Positions 54,966 to 64,000 of a stretch of 64,000 nt of DNA are shown here, in pieces; positions within the stretch are counted from its first letter, which is position 1, and each line of letters begins with the position of its first letter. A model generated the notes under the pieces. The model saw only the letters and a program-made list of their open reading frames with translations. It did no database searches and was not told where the DNA came from. Made by a program: the position numbers and the translations under genes. This DNA comes from Chimonanthus salicifolius (lineage: Eukaryota > Streptophyta > Magnoliopsida > Laurales > Calycanthaceae). The stretch is taken from positions 3,906,001 through 3,970,000 of the forward strand of contig CM023540.1 in NCBI GenBank assembly GCA_013350335.1, in the 5' to 3' direction.

Positions 54966-55399
54966 ACTCCTTTCATATGTTTCCTCCCATGCCATGCATG
55001 AAATGTGAGTGCAAACATGCTATTTCATATTAAGTTACATAATAGCCTTGAAATCCATTCTTAAAACATAAGCATTTTTTATACCAAAACTAGATCATCA
55101 ATCATGGAAATAAAAACCATTGCATGTACATAATCCAAGTGTTTCAACAAGGTAGGAATCCTACCCACGTCCGATCTACTGTCCTTATCTTGTTTCCCAC
55201 GAACAGTTGCTAACCGTCACGTGAAAGCGAATCACGTCTCTTTACCTTATCAATTTAAATCATACAGATATGTCAATTTAAAATCAACCTTTCATTTCAG
55301 TCGCATCTACGCATAATAATCCTTAAACCGGTTAAGGCCCTCAAAGGGGTTTGGCCATACGACGTGGCTAAGATGTGTTCATGTTCACCAAGACCCATC

Positions 55400-55433
55400 A
55401 ATGGGGTTCGGCCATAAAACATGGCCGAACCTC
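55400..55433 (-). repeat. Single well-kept GGCCGAACC hairpin
   Basis: ATGGGGTTCGGCCATAAAAC then ATGGCCGAACCTCAC. A decayed partner lies at 55347-55375 (GGGGTTTGGCCATACGACG, TGGCTAAG). Confidence 0.8.
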
Positions 55434-56498
55434 ACTCCTTGGTTTTTATTTTAAATACCACGGGTCCACCATCATTCCTTTCTTTTTATTTCATAACTTG
55501 CTAGTCCATAGTTAGTCAATTAACTTTTAAATATTTCATGGACTCAAAACAATCATTCATGGGGTTCCCGTCCACCACCCATCTGGCGGATGATAAAAAC
55601 CCGAAATCAGTCCTCATTTGTTTGATGTTTGGCTTGACATTTCCTTATGAAATTCATCTTTTATATTTAGCATATATAGTGTCATCCATACATTTTTAAA
55701 ATTAGTGAGTGTGCCCAACTCACCAACCAAACTAGGGTCTTGTCCATTACTTTTAAATCTCTAGAACCATATTTTGGATTTGAACAATACCTTACTTTTA
55801 TGTTCATCTCATTGCTATTCCTTGAATGGATTTTACATTCCATGGCCCACAACACTTGGGCCACTCTTTTCAATCCAATATGGAACCCCATGGTTTTGGG
55901 CATTCCATAGCCGAAACCATGGTTCCCTTAGCTTCTTTTTAATCAACAAACCCTCATTAAGCAATACGTACCTATTCCGCGTCTCCTCTGTTTCTTTAGG
56001 TCTGATTTTGCTCCTCCGTCCTTCTCCTTCCTTGGTCTTTGTTCTTCCTTCAAGTCTAGAGCCGAAATAGGAGGGAGAGAGATTGAAAAGAGGCAATGCA
56101 ACCTCTTATTCCACCTTGAGAATTCGGCCAAGGATGATGAAAGATGGAGAGAGATTGAGATGAAAAACTCTTAATGGAGGGTTCGGCCAAAGAGGTCTCT
56201 TTGAAATCAACCCCCAAACTCCTTCCTTTCTTTGTTAATTCCTCTCTTTCCTTGATGCTTTGCTGGCCCTCTAAGTGTTAAGACCAAATGTGAGAGAGAG
56301 AGGGAGAGAGAGATAAGAATTGGCTAAGTGTAGTTTGAGAGGGAGAGAGAGAGAGAGAGATAGGAGTGGAGATGAGATTTCTTTTGCTCAAGAGGGAGGG
56401 AGCGAATGAGATGAAACTCTCGCTCTTTTCTCTCCAATAGAGGATCGGCCAAGGGTGTTTTGGTGTGAGTGTGTCTTTTGTCTAGCCTTAGCCTCCCA

Positions 56499-56657
56499 AC
56501 CAAGAAGATGCATGGCTTACACTTGGAGCTTTGTCTTTCTCATGTGTCCCATCCAAGGAGACACATGGCTTACACTTGAGGCTTGTCTTTCACATGGCTT
56601 ACACTTGTCCCTTGGTCAACCAAGAATATGCATGGTTTACACTTGGGGCTTTGTCTT
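56499..56657 (-). repeat. CATGGCTTACACTTGG repeat, left part
   Basis: Copies of CATGGCTTACACTTGG with CAACCAAGGAGACA-type linkers at about 56508, 56563, 56595 and 56630. The array continues at 60839-61030 after the nested LTR with about five more. Unit spacing is about 30-65 bp. Confidence 0.8.
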
Positions 56658-57344
56658 TGTAACGTCCGGCCCCTTTTCACCCGCTTTCGAAAATCAGAGT
56701 CTATTTTTTTTTTTTTGAAATAGAAGAGTGAAAGAGGGCGCGGACGCCACGACGCGAGTTAAGTCCGAGCTTCTAAAGCCCGACCCTTAACTGGGCAACC
56801 CCACGCGTGCGCGGAACTAAGTTCACGAGAATGGTTCACGCGTAGGAAGTAAGCTCGCGGATTATAATCATTGCGGAACATGATAATAGAGTCTATCCTA
56901 CCGGTTTTTAGATAGAAGGGAAGATACAACATTGAATTACCAAAATGCCCCTATGTTCATATTTATATCACCAAAGGTACTCATCCATAAGTAACGTCCA
57001 AACCATCGCAAGAAATGTAAATTTATACAACCCGACAAGCTAAGTTACTTTAAAATTACATCTCCAAAATGTAAACGTAAATAAACTAAGATTGCGCTTC
57101 CCAAGCTCCTAAGCTTGGCTCCTGTCATGTCCACCGTTTCCTGTCTCTCCTGCGTCATCAACTAGGGTAGAAGCAGGGCGTTAGTCAGCGCGCCCAGTAG
57201 GACTCCGACTAGGGCTAGCATATGGATTAGTGATAACATGCATACCGATGCAATAAAATATAACAAAATGAGCATGTAATGAGTGCTATGTCATGGGTGC
57301 TAATGTCATGTGTCCCACCCATCATCCGTATGATCATACAATGT

Positions 57345-57462
57345 ATTGTCCCCATGTTTGCTTCTTGGTCGCCCCGACGGAGCATGGACTCCGGTTATAG
57401 CCCTCAGGCTATCCCCATGTCTGATTCTCGGTCGCCCCGACGGAGCATGGACTCCGGTTTCA
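57345..57462 (-). repeat. LTR minisatellite, two units
   Basis: Two units with CCCCATGTTTGCTTCTTGGT or CCCCATGTCTGATTCTCGGT, then CGCCCCGACGGAGCATGGAC. There is one unit fewer than in the sister LTR at 29425-29590. Confidence 0.85.
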
Positions 57463-58047
57463 TTATTTTCCTGCCCATGCCATGCATAAGATGTACGTGC
57501 ATTATGCTATGTAGTATATAAATAAACCATAAATTTAATATACCATACATAGCCATATAATGCATAATGTTTAAAATATAATCCATAACACCATCATATA
57601 ATTCATAAATTAAAACTCATCATAATACAAGTCCCATAATCATCAAAATAGATTAAAATAAACATCACATATCCATAGCTTACAAAGAGGTAGGAGTCCT
57701 ACCGAATACCATGTAACGTTCCGTTATGTTTTCCATTCGATAATCTGGTCGCCGATTGCGTACCGTTTGCGACGTCCGATACCTTATTACATTTACCGAA
57801 TTAGTCCATATGTTATCCATGATTAAGTTCATAATTGATCCATCTACTTCGACCCATTGATGGCCATTAATTATGTTACCATTTTATAAAAAATCAGCCC
57901 TTAATTTAGTCCATTATCCATTGGTTAAAACACATAAATAAATCCAATTTCTTTGGCCATTTAAATACTCAAATTTGCGAACCTAAACGTACAACTATCC
58001 GTTCCAATTAATCATTCATAATGCATTCAATTTCATGTCTCATCCAC

Positions 58048-59358
58048 ATAGGGTACCATGGCCGAACCCATGGTTCTTCAAAGTGGCTAATAATTACCAT
58101 TTTGCCACTCTCTCCTCTATGGTTAATCATTCACCCACTTATGTCTATTTTAAGTCTAAATTTCATCCATAACTTAGACCTATTTATAATTCATAACATG
58201 TCAAAATCAGCCACCTATTGTTTAATTTTGAAAAATATTTAACCCCATATGTCCTTTCACATTTTGGCCCTAAAGGTGGCCCACCAAGGGATCATGGGTT
58301 CGGCCATACACCATGGCTGAACCCATGGTACCCTATCTTCATTTTTTTTTTTTGGGTCCATTTCCCTCCCTTCAATCCTATCTCTAATGGAATTTAAATC
58401 ATTCATTTAAAACCTTACTTTTCATCCTATTTTAAACATTACATAGTCCCATAAATAATCCATTTTTAAAATCATTAACCTTCATTCATTTTGGCCCTTT
58501 AAAAATCCATGCCATACACTTGTAAACCCTTTTAAATTTTACCATTTATTTACCAAAATTTCCATTTGCTTAACCACATGTATAAACCATAACTTAGCCA
58601 TAATTGACCTAAAAACAAGGGTCATGGGTTCGGCCATACACCATGGCCGAACCCATGATGTTTTTCCCTCATTTTTACCTTGGATCTTTAATCACATTTA
58701 AAGTCCACTTACACCATCCATCATTTCCTCATTATCTCCATGATTCAAAAATGTGTAATCCACCACTTCCATCCTTTAATACCCATTTGAAAATCACATA
58801 TTATACTCCTAATTTTCAAACTTTAGAAAAACATTAACCATTGAGCATCTAAGAGCCCTAACCCCCATAGATCACTAACCACGGGGTTCGACCACCTTGT
58901 ATGGCCGAACCCTATAGTCCATGATTTCTTTTAAAATATCATACCTCCATCTGAATTAAATCATCCATTTACATCACCATTTCATTCCATCTAAACATCA
59001 CATTCTATACTCAATAAATCCATTTAAATCTATCATTTTTTCTCCATTATCTTTAAACCTAATAATCTTAATAAATTACTCATTATTCACCATGAGGTTC
59101 GGCCATGCTACATGGCCGAACCCTATGGTTATCCATTCATTCCATTCTATGCCTTTCAAGGCCATGAAAGATCATCCATATTTTCATGAAATTTCCTTTT
59201 TTAAAACCTCTTAAATTTATCAACTTTTAATCATTTTAACATCTTGAAATCCTCATAAAACCATTAATCATTCTCCATAATTTTAAACCTTCAAACTCTA
59301 ATTAAAATCATCCAACATTGACCATGGGGTTCCGCCATGCTACATGGCCGAACCCTAT
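58048..59358 (-). repeat. GGCCGAACC hairpin array, about 6 units
   Basis: Units near 58048-58072 (left arm lost: GGGTACCATGGCCGAACCC), 58294-58329 (ATGGCTGAACC), 58624-58659, 58880-58913 (GGTTCGACCACC), 59093-59125 and 59325-59358 (GGTTCCGCCAT). Several single-base changes have broken pairing on one arm only. Confidence 0.85.
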
Positions 59359-60838
59359 GTCCCATTAATCCATTAAAATCCCATTTTCCTATGCTTAATA
59401 AAGACTTAAAAATTCCATTTTTCCATTTCATCTTTTTCTTAATCCATTCCTCCATTTTTATCCATTTCTTATACTTCCTTTTGATGGATCTTAGATCCAT
59501 GGCCCACAACGTTTTTTGGCCATATTTAGTCTAAGAAATGGATTCCATATCCTAAAAAAAATAAACTCTTGTTTTAAGAAATCTTACCACCTGACGACTC
59601 CTCCGGTCCTTCTTTGCTTTTGGGCTTTCCTTAGCCTTCTCTTCTCTTCTTCTCCTTGATGGACGGTCAAGATGAGTTTCATCAATGGTGAGATATGCTT
59701 GGATTGGCTATGTAGATGGGGTTAGATTGACAGAGGGAGAGGGGAAGGTGATGGAAAACAAGATCTCAGCCTTTGATCTTGAGGGGATGGACCAAGGCTT
59801 GCTCTCTCCTTCTCTTTTTTTTTTCTCTCTTCTTCTTCTAAGTTTTCTTCTCTTTTCCTTTGCAAGGTGGGGGACGTTTTTTTTTTTTTTGATGTGTGAG
59901 GAGGGCTAGAGTGAAATGGGTTAGTTTGAAATGAGATGGAGATGGTTGGAGTGGCCTTCACTGAACATTAATTTCCCCACCCACCAAGCATGGGCTAGCT
60001 TGACTTTGGTGGTGGTGGTTGAGACCCAACTACCAAGCATGGTTCCCATGTCCTCTTTGACTTGTTTATGTTGACCTTAATTAATCAACCTAATTAATTA
60101 AGTTAAGTCCTCACTTAGGTTAATTAAGTTCCATCCAATTTAATTCCATTAAATTACCTATCTAATAAATCCACCCATGGTTGACCAAGTCAACCATGGT
60201 GGACGGCCCCCACCTATACCTACCCCACCCGCCACCTCACTTGATGAGGTGGAGGTGGGCCCCACTTGGCCATGTTATTTTAATTCCATTGATTTTAACT
60301 TAGATAATTTTATAATAATTTTAATCAATTTAATTTACCTTAATCCACCTTAGTCTTCTTAAATTTATCCATGGTTGACCAAGTCAACCATGATGGTTGG
60401 TCCCACTTTTTCCTTGGTCCACATGCCACCTCAATTGGTGAGGTGGAGGTGGGCCCCATTTGGTCATACCATTTCATTTCATTACTAACTTAGGGGTTTT
60501 AATTCCAAATCACCCTTTTTAAATTAATTGGCCCACCATTGTGCCCACGGCCCAACCGATTATTTTCTACCCCTTTACCTTAGCGTTTGGACCAATTTTG
60601 ATCCATTGGGTCCCACATGGTGATCGGCCCCACTTTGACTCAAATTGACTATCTTTGACCCAATTACTTCTCATTGACCCATTGAATGGATTTCATCCAA
60701 TTTGTGGCCCAATTGGGCCATTCTTGGACCCTTGTCCCAAAGTTGATCCATTTGGCATTTTCATCACACCAAATTCCAAATTAAAATAATTAAATGTCCA
60801 ATATATATTGCTTTGAAAATTCGGGCTATTACAGTCTT

Positions 60839-61030
60839 TCCCATGGCTTACACTTGGGGCTTGTCTTTCACATGGCTTACACTTGTCCCTTGGTCAACCA
60901 AGAATATGCATGGCTTACACTTGGGGCTTTGTCTTTCCCTTGTGTCCCAACCACGGAGACACATGGCTTACACTTGGGGCTTGGTCTTTCCCATGTGTCC
61001 CAACCAAGGAGACACATGGCTTACACTTTG
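60839..61030 (-). repeat. CATGGCTTACACTTGG repeat, right part
   Basis: Continuation of 56499-56657, with copies at about 60842, 60873, 60908, 60962 and 61014 and CAACCA(A/C)GGAGACA linkers. Confidence 0.8.
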
Positions 61031-61631
61031 ACTCACTTAACTTTCTTGAACTCATTTCCATATAATTCAAGTGATTTTAATTTCCAACTCAATATAATTC
61101 AACTCACCCATGCAACTCTTAACTCAAGACTTGAATTTACTCCTTAATTAAATAATTCTTTAACTCAACTCACTTCACTTAACCCTTTTGAACTCACCCA
61201 TGGTTGACCAAGTCAACCATGGTCAGCCGACCATGCATGTGCATTAAATCATTTGCCACCTCACTTGATGAGGTGGATTTGGGTCCCACTTACATGCCAC
61301 CTCATACACAGGCCACTTCACTTGATGAGGTGGATTCCATGTTTTAGGTCTTAATAGGGTACATGACCTGATTAAATCAATTCGTACCCATTTACCTTAA
61401 ACATCAATTCATCTTGACACATTGCCAATTGGGTAATTGACCCATTCAATTACACTTACCCACTTACTTTTCATTCAAACTCTATCCATGACCCTTTGGA
61501 TCATAATCGGGCCATTGCACCAATTCTTACCCATCTAACATTCATTCCATCAATAGATCTTAAATTTAACAATTAAAATAGATAATATCCGATATAATAA
61601 TGCATTTGAAAACCTTGGATGTTTCATTGCA

Positions 61632-62971
61632 TTATTTCATCCTCCTTTAAGATGTTATCTGAATTTAGGAGGCACCATCATCTTCTTTCTACTATTATAC
61701 TACCATATTAAACTAAAATCATTTCAGAAAGGTGCGTTCCTTGCTTATGTTATCCCGATCGATTTTAGTTAGTCCTATCTTCTATCAAATCCCTTAACAT
61801 TTTGTGATTCATCTAAACAATTTAGGTGAGTGGTTTAGAACTAAGACTTTGGGGATCTTTTAGATAATACCAATCCCCAAACCTTTAATTTAGGCTGAAA
61901 ATACCTTGAGGATGCAACCATAAAATCAACTAGCCTCATACTGTCCATACCCTTTCCTAAAGGTTATAATTTTATGGTCCATCATTTATAGATGGGACAT
62001 CAATCTATTACTTATGTTTGACAATTATCATAAGCCCGTAAGGAGTTTAGATGTCGATTAGACTTGTAGACCAGCCCTCTTGATAAGTGTATGGTTGCCC
62101 CATATCTTAGAGACATCTCATGTGTGCATATAATCGATGAGAAATATTGAGTAATCGTACTAATCAGAACCTTTAAAACATTATTTGTAGAAAACATTGG
62201 ACTTCATGAGTATTCATCACTTGAAAGATAAGCGAATTTCTCATTCGCACTTCATAGACTTTTAGTTGAGGGAAAACAATGCATTATACTTTGGTTGTAC
62301 ATGATATTCTCCATTTTTGTTTATGTGATTGAGCAATGGAAAATATTGCATTATGTAATGTATTTAGTTAATTATGCTTTAATATCGTATTTGTTGTGGA
62401 GAATAATGGAGATATCATGTTGGATATGTGTTATTGTATTCTTTTACTGGGTTTGAGCTCACACCCCCTTACATTGCAGGTAAACCTCTGGATTTAGGTT
62501 TGGAGGAGAATGCAGATAGTTAGAAGTTGATATGGATGAATGTTTTGGTGTTTAGCATGGGGTTGAATTATGTGGATGAACTTAATTATTTGGTATTGTT
62601 TAGGTTTGTGAGACTTGATTAGTTAATATGAATAATTTGATAACTTTGATATTTATTAGATAGTTTTATTTTATTTTATGGATGGGTTGTGAACAGATCA
62701 GTGAGATTAGATTTGATACTAATAGTAGATGTTGTCCATTTTACTATTTTGTGGATAACATTAGGATTTGTGCAATGTGTAGTTGGGTATGAAGGATTTG
62801 ATGGCTTTATTTATTTTATTTATAATTTTAAAAAATATATATATACTCATCTCCCCATCCACAAATCTGAGATGTAAAACCTGTTAGTTATGTTGTTCTT
62901 TGGATCACGCCCCGTTCAATTTGCAATTAAACGGGTTACGACCTGTTTAGATTCTAGAAGAAGGAGAGAGA
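61632..62971 (+). other. AT-rich sequence of the diverged LTR, no gene seen
   Basis: This is probably the 3' part of the diverged LTR. It holds a TTTGAGCTCACACCCCCTTA segment (about 62453) of the type seen in the middle of Tekay-like LTRs, and CAATTAAACGGGTTACGACC (about 62923) near the end. No reading frame has recognisable motifs. Confidence 0.45.
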
Positions 62972-62999
62972 GGGGGGGGGGGGGGGGGGGGGGGGGGGG
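62972..62999 (+). repeat. Poly-G tract (28 G)
   Basis: Preceded by (AG)n and followed by TGTGGAAGGGCGTTACA. It could form G-quadruplexes and is prone to length error in sequencing or assembly. Confidence 0.85.
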
Positions 63000-63016
63000 T
63001 GTGGAAGGGCGTTACA

Positions 63017-63123
63017 AATAAAACTGATATGTATGTTCCTCGGACTAATCTATCCTTCGACCTGGATTTCTTTTGAAGGATGATTGGTGTGTGTGACGAC
63101 CCAAGATCTCGACTCTGGGGCCC
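63017..63123 (-). other. Copia-like internal fragment
   Basis: The plus strand ACTGATATGTATGTTCCTCG and ATCCTTCGACCTGGATTTCTTT match 12006-12055 (ACCGATATGTTTGTTCCTCA and so on). It shows that copia-like sequence lies under this side of the cluster too. Confidence 0.65.
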
Positions 63124-64000
63124 TGTAAGGGCCCGGAATTTTTAAAATTAATATAAATGGGAATATTATTTATTTTATGGATGAAAATTGGAAAATTTAT
63201 GGAATAAAGGTGTAAATGGGCCAAAATTTTGACAAAGGCCCAATTATGGCCCAATAGACCATGGAGTGGATTTTAAAATTATATAAGTGGTTAATAAAGC
63301 CTAGGGTGGCTGATTTTAGACATATGTACTTAAAAGTATATAATGGATTAGGTGGGACCCACAAAACCTAAATGGTGACCGGTTTTCATAAGGGCTTATA
63401 AATGGTTGAAACATGGACTAATGATTAATGTGTAATAAGGTACTGGATATCGCAGGCGGTGCGCGATCGGCGACCGGGCTTCTCGAACGGAAAATGTAAA
63501 AGGACGCAAGTTGGTATTGGGTAGGATTCTAACCTTTTTGTAAGCCATGGATTGAGTGATGGTTTCCTTGAATTATTTTGGAAATAATATGGTATGTTTT
63601 AAGATTGGTTTTGAATTATGTATTATGTAGGGGTTTTTACTTGATCCATTCCGGTAAGCATATGATTGGTTTAAAATGGGTTTTAATGCTATGATGTGAT
63701 TATTGAGGCTTTGCTTGATCTATTTTGGGTAATCAAGTTATATGTTTTATTGATGGGATTTTCTTTAAATGTCATGGTTTGTTATTATATTCATTACATG
63801 GCATATGGCATCTACATCTCATGCATGGCATGGGAGGGATATGACAGGGGAATGATGAAATGAAACCGGAGTCCATGCTCCGTCGGGGCGACCGATAAAC
63901 AGACATGGAGATATTTTGATGTGTTTGATGTATCAAGGATGTTGTATGTAATTATGATACCTTGATGATGATTCTTCCATCAAGGGGGAGGATTTGTGAT
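63124..64000 (+). mobile_element. Gypsy LTR with large internal deletion, cut by window end
   Basis: It starts TGTAAGGGCCCGGAATTTT. It follows the LTR at 18157 for about 150 bp (GGCCCAATTATGGCCCAATA), then jumps near 63283 to the block beginning TTAATAAAGCCTAGGGTGGC, which in the 18157 LTR lies about 2.2 kb downstream (20455). The hairpin array is thereby lost except for a decayed remnant at about 63375. It continues with the dyad GGTAGGATTCTAACC (63520-63535), CATGCATGGCATGGGAGG (about 63820) and the minisatellite (about 63863 to the window end). Confidence 0.8.

Larger units (their letters stand above)
56658..60833 (-). mobile_element. Solo gypsy LTR nested in a solo LTR
   Basis: The plus strand starts TGTAACGTCCGGCCCC and ends AAATTCGGGCTATTACA (4176 bp). 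The duplications are GTCTT at 56653-56657 and 60834-60838. It is close to the outer element's 3' LTR (28734-32757) over its full length, so it probably came from the same subfamily. Paired W-box dyads lie at 60175-60199 and 60369-60393. Confidence 0.93.
53657..61626 (-). mobile_element. Solo gypsy LTR, split by a nested solo LTR
   Basis: The plus strand starts TGTGAGCGCCCCGCCC and ends CTTGGATGTTTCA, a decayed form of GGATATTACA. The duplications are TTGCA at 53652-53656 and 61627-61631. About 3.8 kb remain after removing the nested LTR. It has the dyad GGTAGGAATCCTACC (55151-55165), CATGCATG (about 54994), the 73-bp repeat, only one clear hairpin unit (55400-55433) plus decayed ones (about 55347 and 55890), and a CATGGCTTACACTTGGGGC repeat. 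The W-box dyad lies at 61198-61222. Confidence 0.92.
52460..63016 (+). mobile_element. Diverged LTR or LTR pair, split by a solo LTR
   Basis: The start TGCAATAGCCCGGATTTTC (52460) matches gypsy LTR starts, with the GGCCCAAGTATGGTCCAATG block, and the similarity is lost after about 52765. The end, GGAAGGGCGTTACA at 63016, has an LTR-type terminus. The two parts are joined through the 53657-61626 insertion, whose TTGCA duplication shows that 53656 and 61632 were adjacent. Excluding it the unit is about 2.6 kb. The flanks TATAT and AAATA do not match and come from different parts of the copia-like element, so it is not a simple insertion. 52766-53656 and 61632-62960 have no hairpin array and no gene I can support. 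Confidence 0.45.

Noticed and set aside
54422..55001. Three overlapping plus-strand ORFs of 94-129 codons
   Set aside because: They arise from the 73-bp minisatellite read in different frames; the LTR's own sense strand is minus.

Overview
The window looks like plant nuclear heterochromatin made of nested LTR retrotransposons. I see no host protein-coding gene, rRNA, tRNA or CRISPR array. Two element types account for most of it. The first is a Ty3/gypsy chromovirus group: gag zinc knuckle, DSGA protease, FIDD reverse transcriptase, RNase H, DD35E integrase and a C-terminal chromodomain of the Tekay/Del kind. Its LTRs are very long (3.1-4.2 kb), end in TG...CA and sit beside an initiator-Met-tRNA type primer binding site. 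The second is an older Ty1/copia-like or large non-autonomous group: LTRs of about 1.7-1.8 kb starting TGTTAG, a UBN2-like gag remnant and an extra ORF. The host species cannot be named from the sequence.

Layout. 1-1885 is the 3' part of a gypsy LTR (+). 1886-7808 is a decayed copia-like element (+) with a gag relic, an extra ORF relic and a 3' LTR. 7809-8061 is a fossil of another gypsy reverse transcriptase (-). From 8062 to 51382 runs a second copia-like element (-), split by many insertions: solo LTRs at 12551-15626, 15707-23383 (itself split by a solo LTR at 18157-21794) and 24384-27528, then a complete gypsy element at 28734-50709 inside its 5' LTR. That gypsy element carries a young relative (35132-47893) inserted in its reverse transcriptase, directly after the FIDD motif. 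51383-52459 holds further copia-like fragments. 52460-63016 looks like a diverged LTR or pair of LTR pieces, split by a solo LTR (53657-61626) that is split again by another (56658-60833). 63017-64000 is a copia-like fragment followed by an internally deleted gypsy LTR.

The stratigraphy rests on 5-bp target-site duplications (TSDs) read directly from the sequence: CATGT, AGAGC, ATCCT, GGAAA, TTGCA and GTCTT around six solo LTRs, AGAAT around the young gypsy element, and AACAT/AACAC (one mismatch) around its gypsy host. Six solo LTRs against two elements with internal regions indicates frequent LTR-LTR recombination.

The least expected feature is inside the gypsy LTRs. They share a backbone: paired W-box dyad, CCACCTCA dyad, a GGTAGG/CCTACC dyad, CATGCATG, a minisatellite, and a 3' stem-loop. 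They also carry arrays of short inverted repeats in the same place. Most LTRs use GGTTCGGCCAT/ATGGCCGAACC arms with a sense-oriented loop; two use a different core, TTCAGTCGACTGAA. The unrelated copia-like LTRs carry yet another palindromic core (CGACC/GGTCG). These exchangeable hairpin arrays are my candidate for an undescribed LTR module. A second oddity is the outer gypsy element, whose 5' LTR has collapsed to about 120 bp, mostly inverted, so that both outer borders now end in the same sequence as an inverted repeat.
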